From Aquirufa beregesia (GTDB taxonomy: Bacteria > Bacteroidota > Bacteroidia > Cytophagales > Spirosomataceae): a stretch of DNA of 64,000 nucleotides. The stretch is taken from the NCBI RefSeq assembly GCF_011090385.1, contig NZ_SEWW01000001.1:434001-498000 (forward strand), read 5' to 3'. Positions 36,004-45,156 of the stretch are shown piece after piece. The notes under the pieces were generated by a model. That model made no database searches. It saw only the letters and a program-made list of their open reading frames with translations, and had not been told where the DNA came from. Positions within the stretch are counted from its first letter, which is position 1. Every line of letters begins with the position of its first letter. Position numbers and translations under genes: made by a program.

Positions 36004-37482
36004 ATGCGCATTCTGACGGGCATTCAATCTTCTGGTCGGCCACATTTAGGAAATATATTAGGAGCCATCCTACCAGCGGTTGAACTTTCTAAGAAATCTG
36101 GTAATGAATCTTTCCTTTTTATAGCAGATTTACACACATTAACGAGTCTAAAAGATGGGGCAACCATCCGAGCCAATACCTTATCCATTGCTGCCGCTTG
36201 GTTAGCTTGTGGTCTTGATACCCAACATACGTATTTTTATCGCCAGTCGAAACTCGCTCCTTACCATACGGAATTATTATGGTATCTATCCTGCGTGACG
36301 CCTTTCCCAATGCTGGCCAATGCCCATAGTTTCAAGGATAAATCCAACAAATTGGCTGATGTGAATGCGGGCTTATTTACCTATCCCGTTTTACAAGCCG
36401 CTGACATTCTATTGTATGATGCTAACCTGATACCTGTTGGTAAAGATCAGCGTCAGCATATTGAAATGACGAGGGATATGGCAGAGGGAATAAATCGTTT
36501 AAACATTTTAAGACAGTTAAAAGAACAAACAAATAATGCCCCAAACAGTCTACTGGAATCATTAAATCTATTAGATTCCAAAATAAAAAGTCATAATTAC
36601 GTTTTTTTAAACAATGATATTTTTATAAACCCATTAGAATATATAAATCTTTTTAAAGATTATTACAAACAAATTGAATTAAAACATCGAAATAATGCAA
36701 TAGATTACAGTAATAACAATACTACTACATTCAATTTTAATTTAAAATATGCTGCTAAAATAGTAATTGAAATTAATTCGAATATCCAGAAAATTAAAAA
36801 TAGCATTAAGAATAAGGACATAGATTCTATTTCAAATTCACTAATTATTAAAACAATTGGACTAATTGAAGACACTGGAATAATTCTTCAGACATACAAA
36901 AGTTTTATTGATAACTATCCTATTTTTGGATCAAAGCATACGAATCATGGTACAGATATTAATAATTATGATTTACTGAATCAAAATGAATTTCTATTAA
37001 ATACTATAATTGAAAATAGTATTTTCGTCATTCCAGAAGCTGAAATTTCCGAGCATGTCATGACGATCCCAGGCATCGATGGACAAAAGATGAGCAAATC
37101 CTTGAACAATTACATAGATATATTTTCAGATGAAAAGGATTTATTGAAACAAATCAAAAAAATTGTGACGGATGCCACCCCTTTGGAGGATCCGAAGAAT
37201 CCAGATGAGGATATTACGTTTAAATTGTATCAATTGATTGCTTCTCCAGAGGAAGTAGCTCAAATGCGGGCTAATTACTTGCAAGGAGGTTACGGATACG
37301 GACATGCCAAACAAGCTTTGTATGAGGCTATGTTGGCATATTTCAAAGATGCCCGAGAGAAATTCGATTATTATATGGCCAATCCCAAGGAAATTGAAGC
37401 CAAATTAGAAGAAGGAGAGGCCCGAGTAAAACCTATTGCTGAGGCTACGATTCAACGAGTACGTGAAATCTTTCAGTTTTAG
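36004..37482 (+). CDS. trpS: Tryptophanyl-tRNA synthetase with a large in-frame insert
   Basis: Class Ic synthetase charging tRNA-Trp. The usual bacterial protein has about 330 residues; this one has 492. The normal motifs are all present: the HIGH-equivalent GRPHLGN at 11-17, VGKDQRQHIEMTRDMAEGIN at 145-164, FVIPEAEI at 341-348, the KMSKS loop at 362-366, and a normal helical C-terminus. The extra length is a single block between residues about 165 and 340 that replaces the usual short NHxYGE-like loop. The frame is unbroken throughout, so it is presumably translated. Base composition and amino-acid use differ sharply between insert and host. Confidence 0.93.
   Translation: MRILTGIQSSGRPHLGNILGAILPAVELSKKSGNESFLFIADLHTLTSLKDGATIRANTLSIAAAWLACGLDTQHTYFYRQSKLAPYHTELLWYLSCVTPFPMLANAHSFKDKSNKLADVNAGLFTYPVLQAADILLYDANLIPVGKDQRQHIEMTRDMAEGINRLNILRQLKEQTNNAPNSLLESLNLLDSKIKSHNYVFLNNDIFINPLEYINLFKDYYKQIELKHRNNAIDYSNNNTTTFNFNLKYAAKIVIEINSNIQKIKNSIKNKDIDSISNSLIIKTIGLIEDTGIILQTYKSFIDNYPIFGSKHTNHGTDINNYDLLNQNEFLLNTIIENSIFVIPEAEISEHVMTIPGIDGQKMSKSLNNYIDIFSDEKDLLKQIKKIVTDATPLEDPKNPDEDITFKLYQLIASPEEVAQMRANYLQGGYGYGHAKQALYEAMLAYFKDAREKFDYYMANPKEIEAKLEEGEARVKPIAEATIQRVREIFQF
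36496..37023 (+). other. AT-rich, Asn-rich insert within trpS
   Basis: About 176 codons inside trpS without counterpart in ordinary TrpRS. G+C counted by hand is 12/60 at 36661-36720 and 13/60 at 36781-36840, against 23/60 at 37321-37380 in the host part. About 30 of 176 residues are Asn, with many Ile, Lys and Tyr. It looks helical (YAAKIVIEINSNIQKIKNSIKN; IIKTIGLIEDTGIILQTYKSFI). It lacks intein splice motifs (no Cys/Ser start, no HN-C/S/T end). No flanking direct repeat was obvious. Edges are approximate within a few codons. Confidence 0.85.
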
Positions 37483-37484
37483 TC

Positions 37485-38033
37485 ATGTGGCCACAATGGG
37501 ATAGTGATGTATTTCAATGGATCAACCAAGCGCATGCGAGTGGTCTAGATGAAATCATGGTGCTTTTATCCAACCGCTGGATTTGGGTTCCTATGTACCT
37601 GTATTTGATTTACATCGTTTACCAACAAAAGAAAAAGCTATTTTTAGCTTCCATATCCTATTTGATTTTATGCATCGTTTGGGCAGACCAGATATCGTCT
37701 AGTATTTTGAAACCTTATTTTCATCGATTAAGACCCTGTCATGTACCAGAATTTAGTTCTTGGATATATTTACCAGATGGTTGTGGTGGATTATATGGAT
37801 TTTGTTCGTCCCATGCTGCTAATTCGTTTGCTTTGGCTTTTGGCTTTTATGTTATAACCCAACATAAAATTGCCAGAAATATATTGTTGCTATGGGCTTT
37901 TCTAGTCTCTTACAGTCGAGTTTACTTAGGAGCCCATTATCCGCTGGATGTCATTACAGGAGCCACAGTGGGCATTTTGGGGACTTATATATTAAAATAC
38001 CTCATTTACGACAAGCTTGTTAAAAAAGCATAG
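37485..38033 (+). CDS. PAP2-family membrane phosphatase
   Basis: 182-residue inner-membrane protein with several hydrophobic helices. The three phosphatase motifs are visible: KPYFHRLRPC (K-x6-RP), CSSHAANSFA (the PSGH motif, here SSHA) and SRVYLGAHYPLDV (SR-x5-H-x3-D). Likely a lipid phosphatase such as phosphatidylglycerophosphate or undecaprenyl-pyrophosphate phosphatase; the substrate cannot be told apart. It begins two bases after trpS. Its last 28 bases overlap the convergent acyl-CoA reductase gene. Confidence 0.9.
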   Translation: MWPQWDSDVFQWINQAHASGLDEIMVLLSNRWIWVPMYLYLIYIVYQQKKKLFLASISYLILCIVWADQISSSILKPYFHRLRPCHVPEFSSWIYLPDGCGGLYGFCSSHAANSFALAFGFYVITQHKIARNILLLWAFLVSYSRVYLGAHYPLDVITGATVGILGTYILKYLIYDKLVKKA

Positions 38034-39019
38034 GTATCAATTCCATCGGCAAAGTCGCTCAGCCCAGGCTGTTGGCTTTTTCCAAAACCTACCTGATTTT
38101 CATGATCTGATTCAGCTCCTACAATGCATTGAATTTTTCCTTCTGAAGTTTGAATCCACGATTGCAATTCATCGGGAGAGGCATACTTTCTCAAATAAAC
38201 AACACCTACGGGAGAGACTAAATCTTGACTTTCTTGAATCAATAAATTTCCTAAATCAAAATGGGGAATCTGATTTAAGAGAAATAAGGTTTTATGGTAC
38301 TGGTAATTGTTGGAATACTTGGTATGATCTAAAACCCAATGGTATTGAGTTAACACATCAAACAGCGGGGTAGGGTCATAAGCCTCTGGTATAGCGATGG
38401 TCGATACATTTCTACAACCCAATCCATAATAAGAAAATACATCGCTAGCTAAAGCATGAAAATCCTCTTGAGATTCTGAACCATCTAACACAGCAATGGA
38501 AGTCCTATTCTTGCGTATAATATGCGGTATTGTAGCAAAATAATGGGCAAAATAAGAACCAGAGAAATCGCTTCCTGTAGCAATGACAGCATCCATACCT
38601 TGCAATCGTTCAATCAGTTGAATGGGCACATCAGAGCTGAACTCCTGCATTGCTTGGACATACAATAACATGATGGATTTATCCTGAGAGCTCAATTTAA
38701 TGTAGGCCTCATTACCACTGGCTAATGTCATTAATACATCGTGAATTCCTACGGCAGGAAGATTTCCTGCTAAAATTAAGCCCACTTTGTGGCTAGCTGG
38801 TACTTGATGGGGGTGTTGAAGGAAAAAAGCATCCCAAGCGGCCACATCAAAAAATTGCTTTTGAACAGCCTCCATGGCTTCTCGGATGAGGTGCTCGGAG
38901 AACCAAGGATTCTCATTTTTAGCTCTATCTACAAAAAGTTCTATTTTTTCCTTGTTAGATGACTTTGTGAAATAATCAGACAAAAAGGCAATGAGCTGTA
39001 AAAATGACTCTTTTCTCAT
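38006..39019 (-). CDS. LuxC-like acyl-CoA reductase
   Basis: 337 residues from the ATG at the complement of 39017-39019; the frame remains open further upstream (to 39136) but that segment is unlike the family and overlaps the probable promoter region. The sequence KVGLILAGNLPAVGIHDVLMTLASGNEAYIKLSSQDK and YYGLGCRNVSTIAIPEAYD (candidate catalytic Cys) fits the LuxC/acyl-CoA reductase family, which reduces acyl-CoA to aldehyde with NADPH. In Bacteroidota it is typically divergent from a dicluster ferredoxin gene, as here. Physiological role unclear. Confidence 0.8.
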   Translation of the reverse strand: MRKESFLQLIAFLSDYFTKSSNKEKIELFVDRAKNENPWFSEHLIREAMEAVQKQFFDVAAWDAFFLQHPHQVPASHKVGLILAGNLPAVGIHDVLMTLASGNEAYIKLSSQDKSIMLLYVQAMQEFSSDVPIQLIERLQGMDAVIATGSDFSGSYFAHYFATIPHIIRKNRTSIAVLDGSESQEDFHALASDVFSYYGLGCRNVSTIAIPEAYDPTPLFDVLTQYHWVLDHTKYSNNYQYHKTLFLLNQIPHFDLGNLLIQESQDLVSPVGVVYLRKYASPDELQSWIQTSEGKIQCIVGAESDHENQVGFGKSQQPGLSDFADGIDTYAFLTSLS

Positions 39020-39167
39020 AAATGGAATGGTTCTTAGCGTGTAATGAGAATGCAAAGTTCTAAAAAATTTGCAATAGTCTTTTAAAAATATATAGTATTC
39101 AAAATTTTGGATGTAAATTGCAGAAATTTCTTTCAAAAAGGACGATTAAGGTCTTAAACAAAAGATT

Positions 39168-39515
39168 ATGGCTATTATTATTACAGATGAGTGTATTAAC
39201 TGTGGGGCTTGCGAACCAGAATGCCCGAATACAGCAATTTATGAAGGTGGAGTTGAATGGACTTGGGCAGGAGGAACGGCTTTAACAGAAGTTGAATTAG
39301 GTGATGGCTCTACCATGGATGCCAAAGCACCTGTTGAGCCCGTTTCAGAAGAATTTTATTACATCGTTCCAGATAAATGCACGGAATGTACTGGGTTTCA
39401 TGAGGAACCACAATGTGCAGCTGTTTGTCCTGTGGATTGCTGCGTACCTGATCCAGATCATGTAGAAGATAAAGAAACCTTATTAGCTAAAAAAGCTTGG
39501 TTACATGCTGAATAA
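39168..39515 (+). CDS. 4Fe-4S dicluster ferredoxin
   Basis: 115-residue electron carrier with two Cys clusters: [22 protein letters not shown] near the N-terminus and [31 protein letters not shown] near residue 70. The longer spacing inside the second set (CxxC-x8-CxxxCP) is the YfhL/FdxA-like type. An acidic loop separates the clusters. It is divergent from the acyl-CoA reductase gene and followed by a strong terminator. The partner enzyme is unknown. Confidence 0.93.
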   Translation: MAIIITDECINCGACEPECPNTAIYEGGVEWTWAGGTALTEVELGDGSTMDAKAPVEPVSEEFYYIVPDKCTECTGFHEEPQCAAVCPVDCCVPDPDHVEDKETLLAKKAWLHAE

Positions 39516-39867
39516 TTAGCTATTATATAGATTCCAGAAGAGACCTGCCAAGTGCAGGTCTTTTTTTTTGCCTCAGTTTAATCCAAACCAACTTTTTCCT
39601 AGTCAGGTTATTCAATTTATACTATTCTAAGAAACAAAACCCCAAATTGCATTTTTTCAAAAAATAGGTTTTATTTTCAATATCATTTTTATGCATTTTT
39701 GTAATTATTCGAATTTAAGGTTTAATTTTAAACTATAAATTGTAATATTTTTGAATAATTATCATTTTTAGGTTTAATTTTTATCAATAATTCTTGTTTT
39801 GTATTTTTTTTAAAACAATATTTGTCCCGTAGTCAAGCATTTATTTTCCCATTAAAATTTAAAGAAT
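39516..39867. other. 352-base AT-rich gap: ferredoxin terminator plus leader of the porin-amt operon
   Basis: Beyond the terminator the sequence is extremely A/T-rich. Imperfect direct repeats are visible: AGGTTTTATTTT at 39665-39676, AAGGTTTAATTTTAAA from 39718, and TTAGGTTTAATTTTTA from 39768, the last two about 50 bases apart. TATCATTTTT and TTATCATTTTT also recur. These could be operator sites for nitrogen control or mere low complexity. No full TTG-N19-TAnnTTTG promoter was found and no sigma-54 (GG-N10-GC) site was obvious. Confidence 0.5.
39541..39570 (+). terminator. Terminator after the ferredoxin gene
   Basis: AGACCTGC (39541-39548) pairs perfectly with GCAGGTCT (39554-39561) around a 5-base loop, followed by nine T. 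Confidence 0.88.
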
Positions 39868-41022
39868 ATGAAAAAATCAATCTTTACCCTCTTATTGTCA
39901 GGAATTAGCTTTTTGGGATTTTCCCAAGAAAAAGAAGCTGAGAGCTCAAAATTTACATTTTCGGGTTACATCGATTCGTACTATATGTTAAATTTTAACA
40001 ATCCGACAAATCGCAGCAATCTAGGCGTTGCAGGAAACGAAAGAGCATTTGATCAAAAATCAAATCAATTCTCTTTAGGATTGGTGCAAACCAAATTTGG
40101 CTATGCTACAAAAACTTCTGATGTGGTTGTTGATTTAACTTTTGGACCCAATGCTGACCTTGGTCAATATGGTAACGTAGTTGGACCATTAGGAGTAGGA
40201 AAAGCTTCTACCGCTTTAGCTATTAAACAAGCGTACTTCAACTGGAAGCCGAGCGACAAATGGACATTCACTGTTGGACAGTTTGGTACACACATTGGAT
40301 ATGAAGTCATTGATGCTCCTGTGAATTACAATTATTCATTGTCTAACTTATTCAACAACGGTCCTTTCTACCATATTGGAGCTAAAGCCAATTATGCTTT
40401 CTCTTCTAAAGCCGCTTTGATGTTGGGTATTGTGAACAACGTGGACAATTTAAACGACAACAACTCTTCTAAGGGATTCATTGGTCAATTCTTTTTTGCT
40501 CCTAAGGAAGGTTGGAATGTATATATCAACGGAATTACTTCCAATGAGTCAGCTCCATTAGCTAGTGGAAAAGATGATTCGGGCAGTTACAACCTATTTG
40601 ACTTAACCACCTCTTATCAAATTAGCCCTAAATATTTAATTGGTTTAAACGCAGCTTACGGTTCACAAACAGGTGATTTCCAAGGCGGTGGAAGTGTAGG
40701 CGATAGCAAAGCTTGGGGTGGAGTAGCACTTTACTCTAACTATGCCTTCACAGATCACTTTAGCTTAGGAGGCCGTTACGAAGTATTTGACAATACTAGT
40801 GGAGCTAGAGCCTTACGTGGCATCAATGCAGCTGGTGAGACTGTAGGAACGGACGTTAGTTCATTTACTTTAACAGCTACTTTCACCACCGCAGAAGGAC
40901 ACTTATTAATCAAACCAGAATTAAGAACAGACTCTTTCAAAACAGCACAATTTGTGGATGGTGATGGAAAGTCTCAAAAATCACAAGCCACATTTGGAAC
41001 AGTCTTTATATACAAATTTTAA
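39868..41022 (+). CDS. Outer-membrane porin (BBP2/OmpL-like)
   Basis: 384 residues with a signal peptide (MKKSIFTLLLSGISFLGFSQ). The mature N-terminus FTFSGYIDSYYMLNFNNPTNRSN and NQFSLGLVQTKFGYATKTSDVVVDLTFGPNADL resemble the putative beta-barrel porin-2 family, and the last strand ends KF. Alternating strands continue throughout. It is only 20 bases upstream of the ammonium transporter gene, so the pair probably forms an operon in which this protein admits small nitrogenous solutes across the outer membrane; that link is inference from position. Confidence 0.82.
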   Translation: MKKSIFTLLLSGISFLGFSQEKEAESSKFTFSGYIDSYYMLNFNNPTNRSNLGVAGNERAFDQKSNQFSLGLVQTKFGYATKTSDVVVDLTFGPNADLGQYGNVVGPLGVGKASTALAIKQAYFNWKPSDKWTFTVGQFGTHIGYEVIDAPVNYNYSLSNLFNNGPFYHIGAKANYAFSSKAALMLGIVNNVDNLNDNNSSKGFIGQFFFAPKEGWNVYINGITSNESAPLASGKDDSGSYNLFDLTTSYQISPKYLIGLNAAYGSQTGDFQGGGSVGDSKAWGGVALYSNYAFTDHFSLGGRYEVFDNTSGARALRGINAAGETVGTDVSSFTLTATFTTAEGHLLIKPELRTDSFKTAQFVDGDGKSQKSQATFGTVFIYKF

Positions 41023-41042
41023 TTTAACCTAAATTTACGGAC

Positions 41043-42386
41043 ATGACAACACAAAAACCAACTTGGATTCCGCTTCTAGTATTACTTGCAGTTGCGGTGC
41101 TTGCATTGTTTACCGATCTACCTGGATCGATTCCTACAGAAGGCATTGATACGGGTGACACAGCCTGGCTCATCGTTGCCTCTGGTTTGGTTCTCTTAAT
41201 GACTCCTGGATTAGCTTATTTCTATGGGGGAATGGTAAATCATAAAAATGTGATTTCTACTATGTTGCAATCTTTCATTGCCATGGGTGTAATCAGTGTA
41301 ATTTGGGTAATTTTTGGATTCAGCTTAGCATTTGGAGATTCCATTGGTGGCTGGATTGGTGACCCCACTACCTTTTTTATGTTCAATAATGTGTTTGACC
41401 ACAAATTATCATTAGGATCTGCTGACCAAATTAAATTCACGATTCCTTTTGCTCTATTTGCTTTTTTCCAAATGAAGTTCGCGGTAATTACGCCAGCTTT
41501 GATCTCAGGAGCTTTAGCAGAAAGAATTAACTTCAAAGCTTACGTTTTATTCATGGTGCTTTTCTGCATCTGTGTATATTCTCCATTAGCTCACTGGACA
41601 TGGCACCCAGATGGATTCTTATTCAACTTAGGTGTATTGGATTTCGCAGGTGGAACGGTAGTTCACATGTCAGCTGGATGGGCAGCATTAGCTGGAGCTC
41701 TTTACTTACGTCGTAGAAAATCGCACATTGAATCTAACATTTTGCCTCCAGCTAATATTCCATACGTATTGTTAGGAACAGCATTACTTTGGTTCGGATG
41801 GTTTGGTTTTAATGCGGGCTCTGCCTTAGGCGCTAACTCATTATCTGTAACCGCTTTCGCTACTACGCATATCGCTGCTGCATCTGCAGGTTTATCTTGG
41901 ATCTTGTTTGATATAACTCGTGGTAAAAAAGTATCTGCTTTAGGTTTCTGTATCGGTGCTGTTGTTGGTTTAGTAGCCATCACACCAGCAGCTGGTTTTG
42001 TAACATTACCTATAGCCATCTTCATCGGTGTAATTGCAGCCTTGGTATCCAACATCATCGCTCACTGGAGAGCATCTTCTAATTTAGATGATACCTTAGA
42101 CGTATTCCCTTGCCATGGTGTAGGTGGAATGATGGGTATGTTAATGACTGGTATTTTCGCTACAAGCGCAGTGAACTCAGCAGTTGCTAGTAACGGTTTG
42201 TTCTACGGTGAAACAGATTTATTCGTAAAACATATTTTAGCTCTTGCTATTGTTTCCGCCTTTGCTTTTGGCGTATCCTATATCCTTTTAATTGTAACGG
42301 ATAAAATTATTCCATTACGTGTTAACGAGGAAGAAGAAAGATTAGGTTTAGACATTTCGCAACACGACGAGTCGATCTCGGAATAG
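41043..42386 (+). CDS. amtB: Ammonium transporter (Amt family)
   Basis: Inner-membrane channel for ammonium uptake, 447 residues, about 11-12 helices. Family motifs: DTAWLIVASGLVLLMTPGLAYFYGGMV, AGGTVVHMSAGWAALAGALYLRRR with the first pore His, GTALLWFGWFGFNAGSAL, and DVFPCHGVGGMMGMLMTGIFA with the second. The extra hydrophobic N-terminal segment (WIPLLVLLAVAVLALFT) looks like an uncleaved helix or signal. No glnK (PII) gene adjoins it, unlike many amt operons. Ends before two terminator-like hairpins. Confidence 0.96.
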   Translation: MTTQKPTWIPLLVLLAVAVLALFTDLPGSIPTEGIDTGDTAWLIVASGLVLLMTPGLAYFYGGMVNHKNVISTMLQSFIAMGVISVIWVIFGFSLAFGDSIGGWIGDPTTFFMFNNVFDHKLSLGSADQIKFTIPFALFAFFQMKFAVITPALISGALAERINFKAYVLFMVLFCICVYSPLAHWTWHPDGFLFNLGVLDFAGGTVVHMSAGWAALAGALYLRRRKSHIESNILPPANIPYVLLGTALLWFGWFGFNAGSALGANSLSVTAFATTHIAAASAGLSWILFDITRGKKVSALGFCIGAVVGLVAITPAAGFVTLPIAIFIGVIAALVSNIIAHWRASSNLDDTLDVFPCHGVGGMMGMLMTGIFATSAVNSAVASNGLFYGETDLFVKHILALAIVSAFAFGVSYILLIVTDKIIPLRVNEEEERLGLDISQHDESISE

Positions 42387-42399
42387 TCTAACAATAGGC

Positions 42400-42475
42400 A
42401 AAGCCGCAAGTAATGGTTCTTGTGGTTTTGTTTCAATCAAAAAGTCGGAAGCTTCTAGTTTCCGGCTTTTTTGTT
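42400..42475 (+). terminator. Two successive hairpins after amtB
   Basis: First: AAAGCCGCAAG (42400-42410) with CTTGTGGTTTT (42419-42429), including two G-U pairs. Second: AAGTCGGAA...TTTCCGGCTT between 42442 and 42468, ending in a T run. The second is the better terminator. Confidence 0.65.
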
Positions 42476-42484
42476 TGTAAATCA

Positions 42485-43810
42485 TTACACGAATTGTTCT
42501 AGTAAAATATCGGCCCGCATCAATCCTTCTTCGTCCATGGAATTATAACGAACAGGCTGTACGGTATTGATCAGAAGGGGATCATAGGGAACGCGAACGC
42601 GAACATAGTTCTCAGAAAATCCTTCCATAAAACCATTAGAAGAAGCTTCTTCAAAAAGCACTTTACCTTTTCGACCCAATTGGGTCTCATAAAATGCCCG
42701 ACGTTTTTTATCAGAAAGGATATGTAACATCTTAGAACGTTCTGCTTTTACCTTTGCATCTATTTTCGGCTGAATATCAACCGCATAAGTATTGGCACGT
42801 TCTGAATAAGTAAATACATGCAAATAAGAGATATCTAAGTCATTCAAAAAATGATAGGTATCTAAAAACATCTCCTCGCTTTCGCCAGGATGACCTACAA
42901 TCACGTCAACTCCAATGCAAGCATGTGGCATCAGTGATTTAATTTCTCGAACTCGGTCAGCATACAATTCCCTTTGGTACCTACGTTTCATTAAACGCAA
43001 AACCGCATTAGATCCAGATTGCAAGGGAACATGAAAATGAGGAACAAAATACTGGGAATCAGCCAAGTATTGTAATAATTCGCTATGCAATAAATTAGGT
43101 TCAATGGATGAAATCCGAAAGCGATTTAAATAACTTTGCGCATCAAGCGCTTGTATCAAAGCAAAAAAGGATTCCACTCGTTTACCTTGTTGAATGCCAA
43201 AATCACCAATATTTACGCCTGTTAATACCACTTCTTTCACTCCTTTTTCCGCAATTTCCTTCACTAAACCCAGCACATGCTCAATGCTACTCGACCTACT
43301 TTGTCCACGTGCTAAAGGGATGGTACAGTAGGAGCAAGGGTAATCACAACCATCTTGAACTTTTAAGAAAGTCCGTGTTCGGTCATTGACAGAATAGGAG
43401 GCATGGTAATCCAAATCATAACGAATTTCAGAGGCTATGACTTTAGGTAGGGTATTTTTCTTATCGGAAACAAAATAAGGTGAAATAATATCAGCTAATT
43501 GAAATTTCTCATTGGCTCCTAAAACCAAATCAACTCCAGGAATTTGAACAATTTCATCGGGTTTCAATTGGGCATAGCAGCCCAAAATGACAACCACTGA
43601 TTCGGGATTGATTTTTTTAGCTTCTTTAACAACTTTTTTACACTTTTTGTCTGCTTGATCTGTTACGCTACAGGTATTAATAACAAAAAGATCTGGAGAT
43701 TGCTGGAACTCCACCCGCTCAAAACCCATAGGTTCTAAGGAACGAGCAATGGTGCTAGACTCGGCAAAATTCAACTTGCAACCTAACGTATAAAAAGCTA
43801 ATTTCTTCAT
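42485..43810 (-). CDS. mtaB: tRNA (ms2t6A37) methylthiotransferase
   Basis: Radical-SAM enzyme adding a methylthio group to t6A37 of tRNA. 441 residues. N-terminal UPF0004 domain with FYTLGCKLNFAESS, VINTCSVTDQADKKCKK and GCYAQLKPDEI supplying three cluster Cys; radical-SAM motif DGCDYPCSYCTIPLARGQSRS; VLTGVNIGDFG; a C-terminal TRAM-like domain. The VNIGDFG and TCSVT patterns fit MtaB rather than MiaB or RimO. It interrupts the nitrogen-assimilation cluster on the opposite strand. Confidence 0.9.
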   Translation of the reverse strand: MKKLAFYTLGCKLNFAESSTIARSLEPMGFERVEFQQSPDLFVINTCSVTDQADKKCKKVVKEAKKINPESVVVILGCYAQLKPDEIVQIPGVDLVLGANEKFQLADIISPYFVSDKKNTLPKVIASEIRYDLDYHASYSVNDRTRTFLKVQDGCDYPCSYCTIPLARGQSRSSSIEHVLGLVKEIAEKGVKEVVLTGVNIGDFGIQQGKRVESFFALIQALDAQSYLNRFRISSIEPNLLHSELLQYLADSQYFVPHFHVPLQSGSNAVLRLMKRRYQRELYADRVREIKSLMPHACIGVDVIVGHPGESEEMFLDTYHFLNDLDISYLHVFTYSERANTYAVDIQPKIDAKVKAERSKMLHILSDKKRRAFYETQLGRKGKVLFEEASSNGFMEGFSENYVRVRVPYDPLLINTVQPVRYNSMDEEGLMRADILLEQFV

Positions 43811-43837
43811 GGGGCATACTAAGCTGCAAATTTAAAA

Positions 43838-43867
43838 CAAAAATGGCGGATAAATCCGCCATTTTTA
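43838..43867 (-). terminator. Terminator after the GSII gene
   Basis: AAAAATGGCGGA, a 3-4 base loop and TCCGCCATTTTT form a strong palindrome between the GSII stop and mtaB. The A and T runs on both sides make it usable in either direction. Confidence 0.85.
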
Positions 43868-43898
43868 ACCATTTATGATTTAATCGTTCCCCCCAATA

Positions 43899-44912
43899 TT
43901 AATATTTGGCTGTTTTTACCGTTTTAATAATTCTAGATGCCACTTTATATGGATCTGCAGCCGAATTAGGACGACGATCTTCTAACCAACCTTTCCATCC
44001 TTTTTCTACCGTTGCGATAGGGATACGAATAGAAGCTCCACGGTCAGAAACTCCATAAGAGAACTGGTGAATGGACTGCGTTTCGTGTTTACCTGTCAAA
44101 CGTAAGTGGTTATCAGCACCATACACTTCGATGTGCTCTTTCACTAGTGGAGCAAATGCCGAACAGATTGCATCATAAGTACCTTTTTCTCCACAAGTAC
44201 GTAAAGCTGTATTAGAGAAGTTGGCATGCATACCTGAACCATTCCAATCTAATTCACCTAGAGGCTTACAGTGCCAGTTGATGGCTACACCATATTTCTC
44301 ACCTAATCTTTCTAATAAATAACGAGCTACCCAAATTTGATCACCCGCTTCTTTAGCACCTTTCGCAAAAATTTGGAATTCCCACTGACCAGCAGCTACT
44401 TCGGCATTGATACCTTCTACATTTAAACCTGCTTCTAAACAAATGTCTAAATGTTCCTCAACGATATCTCTTCCAAATGCATTACTTGCACCTACAGAAC
44501 AATAGTATGGTCCTTGTGGCGCTGGATAACCGTTAGATGGGAAACCTAAAGGCTTGTTGGTTTCTGTATCCCACAAGAAATATTCTTGTTCGAAACCAAA
44601 CCAAAAATCGTTATCATCATCTTCAATGGTAGCACGACCATTGCTTTCATGTGCTGATCCATCTGAATTCAACACTTCGCACATCACTAAATAGGCACTT
44701 TTTCTAGCAGGATCTGGGCAAATGAACACAGGTTTCAAAAGACAGTCAGAAGAACCACCTGGAGCCTGCTCAGTAGATGAGCCATCAAAGCACCACATAT
44801 CACAATCTTCTAGTCGACCACTGAAGTTATTTTCAATCTTTGTTTTAGAACGTAAACTCTGAGTAGGTTTGTAACCGTCAAGCCAAATGTATTCAAGTTT
44901 AGATTTTGCCAT
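43899..44912 (-). CDS. glnA: Glutamine synthetase, type II (eukaryote-like)
   Basis: Makes glutamine from glutamate, ammonia and ATP. 337 residues, matching the short GSII class rather than GSI (about 470). Motifs: EYIWLDGYKPTQSLRSKT, DGSSTEQAPGGSSDCLLKP, FWFGFEQEYFLWD (metal ligands), NGSGMHANFSN, the GKHETQSIHQFSYGVSDRGASIRIP stretch and YLEDRRPNSAADPY-like WLEDRRPNSAADPY. It has no Tyr adenylylation loop of GSI. It is divergent from a GSIII gene across a 244-base gap that must hold promoters for both. Confidence 0.96.
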   Translation of the reverse strand: MAKSKLEYIWLDGYKPTQSLRSKTKIENNFSGRLEDCDMWCFDGSSTEQAPGGSSDCLLKPVFICPDPARKSAYLVMCEVLNSDGSAHESNGRATIEDDDNDFWFGFEQEYFLWDTETNKPLGFPSNGYPAPQGPYYCSVGASNAFGRDIVEEHLDICLEAGLNVEGINAEVAAGQWEFQIFAKGAKEAGDQIWVARYLLERLGEKYGVAINWHCKPLGELDWNGSGMHANFSNTALRTCGEKGTYDAICSAFAPLVKEHIEVYGADNHLRLTGKHETQSIHQFSYGVSDRGASIRIPIATVEKGWKGWLEDRRPNSAADPYKVASRIIKTVKTAKY

Positions 44913-45156
44913 GATTTTAAACGTGTTTTTATTAAAAATTCATTTTTTGTAACAAATGCAATGCAAAAATAAACCTGTTTTTAAGAAAAACAATTTTTTG
45001 AAATAAAAAATATACAATTTCATCACAAACAAACTTGAAAATAAAAAACATGACATTTATTTGATATAACAAGATATACGGGAAAAAGAGATTAAATTTG
45101 TTTCAAGTAACAAGCAAAAATCCTATTTTTACGTTCTTGATAACCAAATTCCAACC

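Noticed and set aside
36496-37023. Intein, group I/II intron or homing endonuclease in trpS
   Set aside because: No Cys/Ser at the left junction, no HN-Cys/Ser/Thr at the right, no LAGLIDADG or HNH motif, and the frame is continuous, so neither an intein nor an untranslated intron fits.
39020-39136. Longer acyl-CoA reductase N-terminus (start at 39136)
   Set aside because: The extra 39 residues (MKEISAIYIQNFEYYIF...) are unlike the family and overlap the probable divergent promoter; the ATG at 39019 starts the conserved protein.
44913-45156. Glutamine riboswitch or sigma-54 site between the two glutamine synthetases
   Set aside because: The gap is A/T-rich with no convincing conserved RNA core and no GG-N10-GC spacing that I could find.
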